Source of the DNA: Diaporthe sp. PMI_573
Lineage: Eukaryota > Ascomycota > Sordariomycetes > Diaporthales > Diaporthaceae
NCBI GenBank assembly: GCA_021399435.1
Contig: JAJTUP010000023.1
Location: forward strand, 124,001 to 188,000
Length of the DNA: 64,000 nt
Direction: 5' to 3'
Of the stretch, positions 44,957 to 55,722 are shown one piece after another. Below the pieces are notes generated by a model that saw only the letters and a list, made by a program, of their open reading frames with translations, was not told the origin of the DNA and searched no databases. A program made the translations under genes and the position numbers. The stretch's first letter is position 1, and every line of letters starts with the position of its first letter.

Positions 44957-45448
44957 GTTTGGGCGCTGCGGGTGAGGATGACGGAGAGGCTGTGGTCGCT
45001 GGTTACCGCAGTGTCATGCCGTTCGGGACGACCGGAGCTTCGGTGGTGGGAATGGTCGAGGTCGGTGGTGAGGAAAAGGGGGTGGAAGAAAGAACAGCTC
45101 TGCTCAACGAGATCGGATGGGAAACACGAATTCCATGTGCCTGTTGCGTCAGGGGCCCAAATTTGGAAGCTCCACTGGACAGGCCCCTGCACCTGGACCC
45201 AGAGCTTCGGTTCCTGCCGCGGGCGGCGGGACTTGGACTAGTGGCTGCCCTACATAGGTACCTTGGCACTCAATAGGCTCCAACTTCGACATCAACTTCC
45301 TCGTTCAATTATTCATACCAATTCTTCTTCCTTCTTCCTAATACCAACAACTGTTCGTATCTTTCAACGAAAGTACCCTAGTGACTGGTGACAACAAAAG
45401 AAGCAGCTTTCTGTTTTTTTTACTCCAATTCACCACCGATCTATCAAG
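44957..45448. promoter_or_regulatory. Divergent SDR/G-patch promoter region
   Basis: 492 bp between opposite start codons. ATAGGTACCTT occurs at 45254-45264, sharing the AGGTACCT core seen upstream of slh1 and between suv3 and the VAMP7-like gene. The G-patch leader is T- and C-rich. Confidence 0.55.
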
Positions 45449-46180
45449 ATGTCCGCAGATGAAAGGGACGATTTCGACGACGTCGACGACGTGCCACTCC
45501 ATCACAGGAAGCCCTTCGGCTCAGGGTTAAGGCGCAATGAGATCAAGTTCGTGCCCGCCTCGAACGAAGACACAGAGGCGGCGAAACAGCAACAAACCAA
45601 GACAAACGGACAGTCCATCAGCGATTTCTATCTAAGCATGGTCCTGAAGAAGCCGTCGGAGCCCGCAACAACACATAAGGAGCCAGCCAAAGCCCCTGTG
45701 TGCGACATATGCAGCTTGCCCTTATCTGCTGCTACAGACGACAACACAAGTAGCGGGGCCACAGCTACCACCAGCAGCAACGACCGGCGGCGGCGAGCCG
45801 ACCCTCATGAGGCCTCGATAGCCCACCAGGTGTGCCTCGCGCACTCGCACCCGCCGTCGGCGCTCGACCGCTCGCGCATGGGCCTGTCGGTTCTAGCCTC
45901 CCAGGGTTGGGACCCAGACTCCCGGGCTGGGCTGGGCCTCGAGGGCCAGGGCACCCAGTACCCCGTCAAGGTGAAGCCCAAGGAGGACCGCCTCGGTGTG
46001 GGCGTCCTGGTGCCCAAGGATGGCGGCGCGGCGACGAGGAAGCAGCGGGAGAAGCCCAAGCTGTTGGATGCCAAGAAGGTGCGCAAGATGGCTGCTGAGG
46101 ACCGGAGAAGGGCTGGTAAGCTGCAGCGGGAGCTGTTTGGGAGGCTTGACCTTGAGAAGTACTTGGGACCTGGCGCGTAG
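45449..46180 (+). CDS. G-patch domain protein (GPANK1-like)
   Basis: G-patch proteins activate DEAH RNA helicases. One exon encodes 243 residues. The N-terminus is acidic (DDFDDVDDV). The middle has CDICSLPL and, later, HEASIAHQVCLAH, arranged as a possible zinc-binding element. The G-patch follows at about 145-190: GLSVLASQGWDPDSRAGLG, GQGTQYPVKVK, then GVGVLVP. A basic C-terminal helix (KKVRKMAAEDRRR) ends the protein. The order of the HxxxxxH-like region and the G-patch resembles animal GPANK1. The helicase partner is not known. Confidence 0.8.
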   Translation: MSADERDDFDDVDDVPLHHRKPFGSGLRRNEIKFVPASNEDTEAAKQQQTKTNGQSISDFYLSMVLKKPSEPATTHKEPAKAPVCDICSLPLSAATDDNTSSGATATTSSNDRRRRADPHEASIAHQVCLAHSHPPSALDRSRMGLSVLASQGWDPDSRAGLGLEGQGTQYPVKVKPKEDRLGVGVLVPKDGGAATRKQREKPKLLDAKKVRKMAAEDRRRAGKLQRELFGRLDLEKYLGPGA

Positions 46181-46438
46181 GTCGGTTGGGTGTTTGTCCT
46201 TGTCCTTCCTTAGACGGGAGGAAGGGGAGTAGTGTCTTGATGTGGTTGTGCTGAGGCAAGTCTTGAGGCAGCTGGTACAGTTGAGGGCGCGGGATGATTC
46301 CAATGGTTTTCAAAGGGGCAAAGTTAGACGGATGGATTTGTTGTGATATTATGATACCCCTATTACCGAATTACAGGATTTACACAAGGCTCTATGCTAA
46401 GCAAGTAGCAACCACGAAGTACTACATGCAACTAGCCT

Positions 46439-48016
46439 CTAAAAGCATAGCCATGTCCCGATCCTCTTTCCCCTGCCCTTCCAGCCGTCTTCCTCGACCT
46501 CGATATCTTCCTTCGTATACACGTCAGTGACCAGGTCCATCTCATCCGCCCTCCTGAACTTGGTCTTCTTGACCAGCTTCCAGACGATGATCATGAGCGC
46601 AAATACGGGCAGCTCGATGTAGTAGCTGACAAAGTCGACGGGGCTGAAGCCGCCCTTGAAGCTGCTCCACCCCTGCACGAGGACGAGGAAGCTATTGAGC
46701 ACGACGGCGACGACGGGGCCCCAGGGGTACGTCCAGTTCTTAAAGGGCAGGAGGTGCTCCTTCCCCTGGGCCCTCAGCCCCGCGCGGAAGCGCAACGAGG
46801 CGATGCCGATGGAGATCCACGACAGCTGGTTCGAGACGCCGACGATGTTCTGCAGCCATGTCCAGAGCTGGCCCGCGCCGATGAAGGACGCGCCAAATAA
46901 CAAGCCGGAGATGAGGCTCGTGGTGAGCACGGCGACCCAGGGCACCTGGAAGCGCGTGAGGGAGGTGAAGACGGCCGGGGCGTGGCCGTTTGCGCCGAGG
47001 GTGAAGAGGAGCCTGGACCCGGCGAAGAGGGCGTGGTTGCCGGCGGAGATGACGCTGGTGAGGATGACGGCGTTGACGAAGGAGCCTGCGACCTTTGACC
47101 CGGCCATTGTGAAGGCGATGGTGAAGGGGGACGTGTGCGTGGACTTTGTGTTGAGGTCCGGGTAGTTGTAGGGGACGTTGAGGCCGATCATGAGGGCCGA
47201 CAGGATGTAGAAGAGCAGGATGCGCCAGAAGACGTTCTTGACGACGCGCGGGAGCACGCGAGCGGGGTCGCGCGTCTCGCCCGCCGTGATGGCGATGGAC
47301 TCGGTGCCGCCATAGGCGAACGACGCCGTCACGAAGACGGAGGCGAAGCCGCCTATGCCGCCAACAAATGGGGCGTCGCCGATGCGCCAGTTGCGGCCGC
47401 CGATATAATCGTGATCCGTGTTTCCCCCGACGTTGACGGCTATGCTGAGAATTATAAATATAATAATAGTAACAACCTTGAGCAGGCTGAGCCAGTACTC
47501 GAGCTCGCCGTAGGCCCTGACGTTGATGATGTTGGCCAGCACGATGAGCACCCATACAATCAGACCCAGCGCATACCAGGGGAACGAGTCGGTCCAGTAC
47601 TGCAGGATGAGCTGCAGCGCGACCAGGTCCGCGGCCGTCGACACGGCGTCGTTGAACCAGTAGTTCCAGGTGAGCGCGAACCCGAACGCATCGTCGACAT
47701 AGCGGCCCGCAAACGTGCAGAACGAGCCGGCAACGGGCACGAAGGCGGCCATCTCGCCCAGGCACAGCATGGTCGTGAACACGATGGCCCCGATGATGGC
47801 GTAGCAGATGAGCAGCGAGGCAGGGCCGCCTGTCGCCAACGCCTTGCCGGTGCCGAGGAAGAGACCCGTGCCGATGGTGCCGCCAATGGCGATCATCTGC
47901 ACCTGCCGCGCCGAGAGGGCTCGGCGAAGCTTGTCCTCGTTGACATGGCCGCGGTGGTCGCTGAGCGAGGCCGGCGAGGCCTCATGGTCGTATGGACCTT
48001 TCTCGTGGTCGGACAT
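46439..48016 (-). CDS. Amino-acid permease (YAT/APC family)
   Basis: One exon encodes 525 residues with about 12 hydrophobic segments. The signature region is MIAIGGTIGTGLFLGTGKAL, followed by GGPASLLICY and GEMAAFVPVAGSF, as in fungal plasma-membrane amino-acid permeases of the Gap1 and lysine-permease type. I chose the ATG at 48016 (MSDHEKGPYDHE) because the upstream extension has a Pro/Ser-rich leader look. The cytosolic N-terminus has Lys and Ser sites typical for ubiquitin-controlled permeases. Substrate specificity cannot be read from sequence. A TACCTAGGTA palindrome lies 164 bp upstream. Confidence 0.9.
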   Translation of the reverse strand: MSDHEKGPYDHEASPASLSDHRGHVNEDKLRRALSARQVQMIAIGGTIGTGLFLGTGKALATGGPASLLICYAIIGAIVFTTMLCLGEMAAFVPVAGSFCTFAGRYVDDAFGFALTWNYWFNDAVSTAADLVALQLILQYWTDSFPWYALGLIVWVLIVLANIINVRAYGELEYWLSLLKVVTIIIFIILSIAVNVGGNTDHDYIGGRNWRIGDAPFVGGIGGFASVFVTASFAYGGTESIAITAGETRDPARVLPRVVKNVFWRILLFYILSALMIGLNVPYNYPDLNTKSTHTSPFTIAFTMAGSKVAGSFVNAVILTSVISAGNHALFAGSRLLFTLGANGHAPAVFTSLTRFQVPWVAVLTTSLISGLLFGASFIGAGQLWTWLQNIVGVSNQLSWISIGIASLRFRAGLRAQGKEHLLPFKNWTYPWGPVVAVVLNSFLVLVQGWSSFKGGFSPVDFVSYYIELPVFALMIIVWKLVKKTKFRRADEMDLVTDVYTKEDIEVEEDGWKGRGKRIGTWLCF

Positions 48017-48829
48017 GTTGACGAGAAATGTGCTGCTGATCAACCATGAATTTACCAGAGGAGGCGGGGGTCCAGGGGAGGAGGAGGTGCAACGCGACAC
48101 ACAGGCTACCCGGGCGACGACAAGCGAGACATGTTGGAGGAGGCCCTCATGGGGTCTCTTATAAGACGCCGCTGCGTAGTACCTAGGTATGATGTTAAAG
48201 TCTCTGCTCTAGCACGCCATCGCACACAGAGCCAATTACTGCAGCGTCTGACTAGGAATTGGGTGATCAAGTGGTGTATCTAGAAGGTGTTTAGGTAACG
48301 CTAACCGCTACGGGTATAGTGGGGTAGAGCCGGGGGCTTTCCATGACCAATTCAACAAGGCGCCTGACAAGTCGCTGCGGCTGTAATTAACGGAAATCGT
48401 GCTTGTGCATGGTCTATACTAGGTGCCTGTTTTCGGGTTTACGTTTTATATATATTACATTGTAAGATCTGACCCTTCTAAGCTTATTATAGGCAGCAGA
48501 AAACTCTCTTCTTGATGGTACTCAAGCCTAGAGTAGACCATATTTTAGGGGCACTTTAGTAGATTTACCTGGGTCTAATAAAACACAATCTTAGGCTGGC
48601 AGGTTACCAAGACTAATCACAAGGGGGATAATCTGCCCGGTATCCCTGGGTGTGTTGACACCGACTACATAACTCCATGAGATTGTAAGCTCAATTATGA
48701 GAATAACAATGACCAAGACAAACATCTGTGACACCATCAGCCCGTATTCCCTGGTTAGTGAAACCGGAGTCACAGGCGAAGGAGAGGGGTCGCCCAAGAA
48801 ACCGACCCTTGTCCTCCCCCGTGGCCTCA
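48017..48829. other. Permease promoter and border of the accessory island
   Basis: TACCTAGGTA lies at 48180-48189. From about 48.4 kb the sequence becomes AT-rich (for example the TATATATATTACATT stretch near 48450), with no gene. This marks the change from the conserved block to the relic-rich island. Confidence 0.5.
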
Positions 48830-50338
48830 CAAACCATTATAGGCCATTTGCCGTTGGCGATTAACCAAGTTGCCAATTTTATCGTAGAGCGAGATTATAC
48901 AGTCGAGGACTTTCTCGAAATTTACACGGAATCTATGAAGAACCGAGAAGGGTTTAGCAAGCTCGAAACAGAGACACCCAACATATTCTACACCCACTCC
49001 TTGGCCACAGTATGGGAAATATCGATTCAACGGCTCTCATCTGCGTCCACAATGCTCTTGTCAATTCTCTCCTGCTTGGACCCTGATGGGGTGCCCGAAG
49101 CTATGATACGCCAAGGTACTAAGGAAAGTGTCGAGCTCGCTTTTTTATCGAGTGCCAAGGCGTACTCAGATGCTGCCTCTGAGCTTCTGAGAAATGGCCT
49201 TGTCTGGAAGCGAAACAAGCAAGTGCCCGCTGGTGATACAGGCCAGCCAAAAAAGCAGCCTAGAGGCCTGTCGCTTCACAGGTTGGTAGCAAATGCAGTC
49301 TTCCTACAACAAAATGCCGAAGAGAGACAGAAAACGATTTCCAAAGCAGTCCAGGTCTGCTTGAACGTGTTCCCTCATCCAACAAGGACGAACTTCTGCT
49401 TGATGCACCGATGGGCTGAATGTGAAGCAACTTTGCCCCAGCTGCTAGCCTTGGAATCTCGCTGTGATTCCACGCCCGACCTTGTGCTAGATATTCAACT
49501 CGCAGAACTTTTCCTTTATGCAGGTTGGTACCTTTACGAGAGAAGAGCTCCGGAAGTGGCAATCCCCTTGCTAAATAGGGCCCGCAAGGTCGTTGAAGAC
49601 GAAAACAATGGTGCGGATTGGTTCTTGAAATCCAGGATTCTCAGTGCCTTTGGCTGTGTGCTATTCGAGTGTTCTCGGTATGCCGAATCGGAACATTACT
49701 TTCGGGAAGCATTGGCTATTCGCCTCGACAACGCCCCCTCAGACGACATCCTTCTTGCTCATAGTTACCAAGATACCGCACTACCCGTCTCTGGGCAGGT
49801 TCGTTATCAGGAGGCTATCGACTTGCAAACGAAGGCGCTTGAAATAGTTGAGCAAAGCCAGGATGACTTCACATGACGCGATATGATGTTTCACATCCAT
49901 CATAATATGGCTCGAACGTACGAGGCTGCGGGGAATGCAGAAGAGGCTCTAAAGTTGCACCTCCACCAGGGAGACGAGTTTGGAAATGGTCTGCGGCTCG
50001 AGATGAGCGAATCCGGCGCTGTCAACCTTTACTCCATAGGAAACTGCCACCTGGCACTAGGAAACCAGGAGCGAGGAATTCACTACCACTCTCGGGCGCT
50101 CAAAATTCGCTTGCAGTTGGTCGGTGAGCACGGGTTCTACTATGGAATCTCGCAACACAAGATGGAATGCATTCTCAAATCATCAGGCCAGACCTCGGAG
50201 GTTATCGCTGCTTTCCAGACTGCTGAGGCGACCTTTGCAAATGCTTTGGATGCACAACGCGAACATGCCAGAACCCTTTACCATCTGACCCGGAACACAA
50301 CGCTTCAATGTCGTCAAACAGAGCAGTATTGCTTCTAG
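48830..50338 (+). pseudogene. NLR-type protein relic (winged-helix and TPR part)
   Basis: The frame reads GHLPLAINQVANFIVERDYT and FLEIYTESMKNREGF, the segment that follows the NB-ARC domain in fungal NLR proteins, then TPR-like helices (YAESEHYFREALAIRL, YQEAIDLQTKALEIVEQS, YEAAGNAEEALKLH). No nucleotide-binding domain or effector domain precedes it, and no good ATG opens it. A TGA at 49874-49876 interrupts the same frame, which continues without shift to 50338. It is therefore 5'-truncated and stop-interrupted. Convergent with the beta-lactamase-family relic, only 30 bp away. Confidence 0.75.
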
Positions 50339-50368
50339 CTTAAGTCTGACGCCGGCTTTTGAAACTAG

Positions 50369-52087
50369 CTACATTCCCTTTTGCTTGAAAACTTCCCCTT
50401 CTGGCACATTAGGATCGTGGCGCCATCTCAGTCTGACAATAGCATCTGATCCTTCGCCCGTTTCGAACTCCAACCTGTAGAAATAGGCGTGCCTGATATA
50501 TTGTCCGCGCCTCACAAGATCATCGTAGGACAGATTCCAGACAAACATATCGTAATGGTAGTGCCTCAAGAAGTATCGCTCATCTTCCAGTCCCAGAAAC
50601 TCCAGGTAGAGAACCTCGTCCGCAACGCCAATATTGATGTACCAATTCCCAATGACGTTCGAATACCCCCCCGTGTAGGACATTAGATCTCGTGGGTGGG
50701 TCCCGATGATGCGTTCCTCCCGCAGTGTTTTCTCGACGTCGTCCATTCTACGAATGCCAGAATCCACGCACGCTGATGCAAGTGACACGTAATCCTGTTG
50801 AGGAGAACCCGTGAATATCGTGTCGACTAGAGCTTGCAGTATCAAGTCTGCTGCATCACATAAACTAAGCGAGTTCTGGAGAACGACTACCGCAGTCTGA
50901 GTCTCCGGTAGCAGGCAGATTGCCGCAGTTGTACCCGGCATGTTGCCGCCATGCCAGAGAGCCAGCCGACCTGGATAGCTCTCGCCAAGAAGGGGGAATT
51001 CTTTGAGCATGTGTCCGTTCCATCCAAAGTCAATTAAACCGGGGAGTTGTGTGCGGTTCCAGCCGAGCGCGTAGGTCTGTTCAAGGACTGTCTCCACCGG
51101 CCGTGGGACATGTGGTCTGACCAGGGTGTTGATTTTGCGAATGACATATTCAACCGAGTTCTCTTCGAATTCTTTGCTACCGAGATCCTCCATACGGCTT
51201 GGTCCTGGATAGAGGCATCTGAAAAGGGTGGTCATTTGGGACTGCGCTCTTTTGAAGGCAATCTCTGCAGCCGGGCGGCCATTCTTGGACTGGAACTCCG
51301 GCGTGATCGTCGTAAGCACTTCAAGGTATGCTTTACTATACTTCAGCAGGTCTGCCATCGAGGTCCGGACTGACTGACCTGCAAACATCATTGTGTCGTT
51401 TGAGGCGTTGCAGAATGGCAGTCTTTGCGCCTTCTTGTCAGTGGTTATGTTGTAAGGTGCGGCCATGTTCTCATCATCGAGTGGGCACCACGTAAATGTC
51501 CGGCTCATGCCAAGGGGTGAAAAGAGGTTCTCTGCCATGAACTCATCCCAGCGCTGTCCCGAAACCTTTTCAATCACAAGACCTGCAATATTGTAGGCAT
51601 GGTTGTTGTACATGAACTTGCTCCGGACGGGCGCCACCTGAGCGAGATAATCAAATGTTGGGATCGCTTGCTCTTTGCCAAGCAAGATCCTGTTGTTCGA
51701 TTCAAGGTATAAGGCGTCCGCCCAAGCTTTGCCAGTCGAGTGAGACAGAATATCTTGGATATTGAGCCTTGCTGTATACAAGTCTGTCTCTTTTGACATT
51801 TCTGGCAGAATTTGGTGTACCGGAGTGGTCCATTCGAGTTTTCCTCGGCTAACTAGCATGCCGAGAGCAGTGGCAGTCATTGCCTTTGTCAGAGACGCAA
51901 TGTAAAACAGTGTCTCTCGATCCACGGGCAAGTTCTTCTCAACATCACGTCTACCGTAATAGGCCTCATGTATGTTCTAGCCATTGTGGATCACTCCGAT
52001 AGCTATACCAGGTGCTCCGGCGGTTTGGCGGATGGCTTGTATTAGATGCTGAAGACCTGGCAGCGTTTGAGAGGGTGAAGTTGCCAT
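50369..52087 (-). pseudogene. Beta-lactamase-family serine hydrolase with early stop
   Basis: The family (class C beta-lactamase fold) contains fungal esterases and peptidases. From the ATG at 52087 one frame runs 573 codons to 50369, broken only by TAG at 51979-51977 (codon 37). After it come the catalytic SxxK (SLTK at 65-68), a Tyr-x-Asn region (YNNHAYN) and an HGG element (LALWHGGN), all intact. No splice site near the stop removes it. A C-to-T change in a CAG codon would give this TAG, as RIP does. Either the gene is dead, or a downstream start makes a form lacking the N-terminus, or the base call is wrong. Confidence 0.75.
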
Positions 52088-52452
52088 TTTGGTTCAGAGC
52101 GAGGCGCTCTGGCAGAGATCTTCATGATCGTGTGGGGATTGTCAGGCTTTGTTACAGGCGTTTGTTGGGTGTAAGCTGCATTTGGTTAGGGGGAGAGCGC
52201 TGTATTTGTATTTGGCATTTGGGGTTGGCGGTGGCCAACAAATGCTGTGGCTGGCCAGCGCATCCTCTCTGCGGCTTCCATTGGTCATCAAAGGTGTTAC
52301 AAGATTAGCTGCGGGATCCTAACTCCGCATTGTCCTCCGTCTCCAAATGGCACAGGCTACATCAATGGTCGAGTAAGAAACAAGTCTTCCAATATTCAAA
52401 TATCCCATCTGTGCCACCTACTATAATTTTGATATCACCGAGCTCATAAAAA
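52088..52452. other. Intergenic region
   Basis: 365 bp between two divergently oriented starts. No gene is seen. Confidence 0.45.
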
Positions 52453-53163
52453 ATGGATTTGGATGACAATAACCAGGAGGATCTGCTCCGACTTCTATAC
52501 CCAAACCGCCCACCAAGGGTGCCACCATGTTTCTGGTCACCACCATCAGACTATAATAGGCCCTCGCTGCCCTACTTACCCGGCTTTAAGGCTTATATTC
52601 AATCCCATGTTGCCCCTGTACCCTTTGGCAGCAAAAGACTATATGGCTGTTGGCCGCGGGAACATGTATCGGATGCTGAGCTGGGGACCCTGACGCAGTC
52701 TGCCCTCGTGGTGTCACGCCCACCGCTAGAGGCAACGGCGGCGTCTTCCGACACTGAGGTCCCATTGGCATCAGAGACCGCCCAGCTCACAATAACCTCG
52801 CATATCAGCGTCGGCTGCGGAGGTGGCGCCCAGGTCGTTGTCTGTACTGTTGCGAAGGAGGACGGCGAGCCGCCTTTTAAGGCCGTCGCCAAGATTTTTG
52901 ACGCGCTCTACTATCGTTTCAGCCACAGTATAGCTTCGCGGCCACGCGATGTTACGGCCGAGGCAGATAAAGACTACGCTGCTGAGTCTGCTGCGTATCA
53001 ACATATAAACAGCGCCGGTAGAGCAGGCAAGGCTGCTCCGGCATACTATGGGTCATGGACATTCAACCTACCTATCCTGAGCGGAGGTATACAGCAGATG
53101 CGGCCAGTCCGCCTCGTGCTTATAGGTGGTTTCGTTTTTAATCCGTGTACGTACGCTTCTTAA
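52453..53163 (+). pseudogene. Truncated kinase-like gene, paralogue of the 61.9-kb gene
   Basis: The ATG at 52453 opens 236 codons that match the N-terminal half of the gene at 61905 in layout and in short blocks: WSPP, SLPYLPG/SLPYIPG, RPRDV, APAYYGSWTF and RPVRL. It has the AKIFD counterpart of the nucleotide-binding Lys. After RPVRL, where the long copy enters its hinge (LMEEL), this copy turns into an unrelated tail (IGGFVFNPCTYAS) and stops. It lacks the catalytic and metal-binding half. It may be truncated by rearrangement, or a lost intron could explain the ending. Confidence 0.7.
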
Positions 53164-53208
53164 GCAGTATGTAGGCGGTCCCTTCATACAGTGGTAAACG
53201 CTTAAACA

Positions 53209-53246
53209 CCCAGCGTTTTTTTTTTTAAAAAAAAAATGCCGCTGGG
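53209..53246. repeat. Perfect inverted repeat around T11-A10
   Basis: CCCAGCG at 53209-53215 and CGCTGGG at 53240-53246 are exact reverse complements. Between them lie 11 T, 10 A and TGC. The long self-complementary T-A core allows a hairpin or cruciform. It lies just after the end of the truncated kinase-like gene. Confidence 0.75.
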
Positions 53247-53476
53247 AAGTAAGCTCGTCGAGATACGCCCTGCATGAAAAAGAGGCTATTAAGGATAATG
53301 AACGCGACGCGATCCGTGTTCAGCGGCAAATCGACTCATTCTGCCCCTGGATCGGTGTGGAATTTTTGAAGAAGCGTTCGTTTCTCGGTCTTCGTCAGTC
53401 TTTGACGGCAGACACGATCAGTTCCGACAGCTCAGACTGCGGTAATTTGAGCAGTACACAGTCTGCTGGCCTATAA
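53243..53476 (+). other. Orphan open frame after the inverted repeat
   Basis: A 78-codon frame begins at the inverted repeat and reads SSSRYALHEKEAIKDNERDA and then CPWIGVEFLKKRSFLGL, ending TAA at 53474-53476. The composition looks like protein but there is no start codon. It may be a leftover exon from a gene broken at the repeat. No family is recognised. Confidence 0.3.
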
Positions 53477-53690
53477 TGGTGTCCAGTCGCTGTAATAGAC
53501 TAGAAATGGCTACAAAAATGTTCCTAATCATTCAAGGGTCTATAAATGACTGGTTGACTGGTCATGGTCAACCTGGAGGTATCTTCGAGATACTTAGGTA
53601 CCTTCGCGGGCCACCACAACAAAGCGCCCCCCCCCAACCTTCGTTCACTTGGTCAAAAAATATCCACAAGATTTACAGAAGTGTTTTGCC

Positions 53691-55722
53691 TTAGCCCCTT
53701 CTTTTCCTCTTCCTTGGAGGCTCCATTTGGCTTTCCACAGGTTGAGTAGTGAAAGGATAATGGGCTACCGGCGAGATGGTCGAGACCCTCGAGCTGGCTC
53801 GACTGGTCCGGCTCGCTCGTCGAGGCATTGACGAGCCCGAGTCCGGAGACCATCGCGTGCTTTGGCTGGCAGCTTGAGAATTTTTTCTGCTAGGAGGAGG
53901 AGGAGCAGTCTGCCCGTGCGAGTAGTGCCGCATGCCTAGTACATACTGACTACCTTTCTTTGCCTCCCACTTGTAGAACTTGTTTCCGATTGCCTCGGCA
54001 GCTTTCTGTAGCAGCGGGCGGAGCTTGCCGATACCATAATCGACCATGATCTTTTGAAACACGTCCACAAGGCACTCTCTGCTGAATTCGGCGTTCGTAA
54101 GATTGATGACTTCATTGTATTCAAACTGGAGCGGGTAATCGGGAAGGATGATGAGCTGAAAAGGTGGCCGGCCTGGGTGAGGAGGGAAAGGGGGTTCGGA
54201 TGCAGGAAGAGCCCGGTGCACTCGGATCGTGATGGCTCTGCCCGTTGCGACCGCCGTGAATACCCTGACTTCTTTGAAAAAGAGGTCAACAAAGGTGGTT
54301 CCCCCAGCAGAGGCAGCAGAGGCAGCAGAGGCAGCAGCGGAAGGGCCCTGGCCACTAGTAGCGTTGTCTGCAATGGGTAAAGTGCCTGGCGTGCAACAAG
54401 TTTTGTTACATTCCACTTCTTGTCTATCCGCCTCGTTGAAGAACTCGTACAAGCAATGGAGGGACTGGCTGGCACTATTCAGACTCTGAATCCGGCCGTC
54501 TTTGTCGGTTGACGATTTGTCTGCGTTCTTGGCCTCAATCATCAAGAAATGGAAGGCGCGCTGCGTGCGAGTGGAGTCGGCGGCCTCGTAGATCATGATT
54601 CTTCTTGTAGCTTCGGGAAGTGCCTTCATGAATCCATCCTCAATGATAGACCGCAGATGAAAGGCAACAGATATGTCAGGTTTTGGACGTGAAAGCACGC
54701 GTTGGCGGTCTGGCTTATCTTTTTTCAGGGCCCGTGTCGGCATGAAGGGGCAGGTCCAGGGGCTCTCGACGGCAAAATCTAGGACGGATTGATCGCCATC
54801 CCTCAGGTTGTACATCAATCGAAATCGGTCCAACATAGACATCATCACAGTCCTCTGGAAGGTCGCCTCAAGCTCATCCTTAATAGCCTTCTCGAGGTCT
54901 AGCCTCCATTCGTCGGTATGGTATTTCTTGACTTTTTCGTGTAGGTTCGGCAGGTAGATGCTGGATTTTTTGACAGGCTTGATGCTAGGAAACTTTGCAA
55001 GGAATGGGTCAGGTGGCAGACACGGGTCCATCTGCACATTTCTGTCCCCAAGCCCCACAGATTGATCTCCCACTGATTTATAGAGATGCCTCTTGATGTC
55101 GTTCATGGTGAACTGCGGCAAAACCTGCTCCAACACGTCGATTGCGGATTCATCCAAAGGGATCAGGTATCCGACATTCCTGTACCAAGACGCCAGAACT
55201 TGAAGGTCCTCTTCGACAGAGCCCGTGCCGTCTTGAGAGTATACGGCCTGATAGCCGATGCTTCTCTCTGATGAGGTTGGGAGGCGAGGAGCATCAGCAC
55301 CCACGGCTTCTAGCACCAGTCCGTCGTTTTTTTCTGAGATGTTGTTGTTGTCTGAGACGTTGTTGTCGTCTGAGACGTTGTTGTCGTCTGAGACGTGGTT
55401 GTCAGAGACGTTGTTGTCAGAGACGTTGTTGTCAGAGACGTTGTTGTCTGAGACGTTGGGCACGCTGACTCTCTCCCTTCGAGGCCTGCGAAGAATCTTA
55501 TCCGGGTTGTCGTGCCTCTCCAACAGCTCGTCCTGGACAGAACTTCTTGTGTGTCGCTGCCGGGGCTGAGCAGAAGTCTGGGGCTCCCTGCTTGGATGCT
55601 GTTTAGCCGCAGTAGCGCGTGTCCGGCGGGGTGGAGCAGCGGCCGAGCTAGACCGTCTGAGTTAGCGGTTACCTGGACGCTGATCTTGGACTAAGAACTT
55701 ACGCGTGAATGCGGCGTCGCAT
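53691..55722 (-). CDS. PD-(D/E)XK-like DUF7924-type protein with repeat N-terminus
   Basis: Exons are 55722-55703 and 55656-53691, giving 661 residues. The short first exon encodes MRRRIHA and splices to RSSSAAAPPRRTRA. Residues about 75-115 are tandem VSDNN-type repeats. The core has KPDISVAFHL (Asp about 324) and FHFLMIEAKN (Glu about 371, Lys about 373), matching the D..ExK pattern of PD-(D/E)XK nuclease-fold proteins. Fungal proteins of this plan are grouped as DUF7924; I assign it by recall. The C-terminus is Ser-, Arg- and Pro-rich with a basic KRKRR end that could be a nuclear signal. It is the longest unbroken gene in the island. Activity is unknown. Confidence 0.75.
55335..55455 (-). 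repeat. Tandem 15/18-bp repeat coding for VSDNN units
   Basis: Units of 15 bp such as GTTGTTGTCAGAGAC and 18-bp variants with an extra GTC alternate along about 120 bp (plus-strand sense). All keep the reading frame of the DUF7924-type gene, giving VSDNN and VSDDNN units. Length variation would not break the frame. Confidence 0.8.

Noticed and set aside
43571..45241. 556-codon plus-strand frame opposite the SDR gene
   Set aside because: Shadow frame; the minus strand has a complete Rossmann motif and YxxxK catalytic pair.
48728..48829. Start of the NLR relic at 48728
   Set aside because: The frame opens with GTG and its first 35 codons do not resemble the family; similarity starts only at about 48830.
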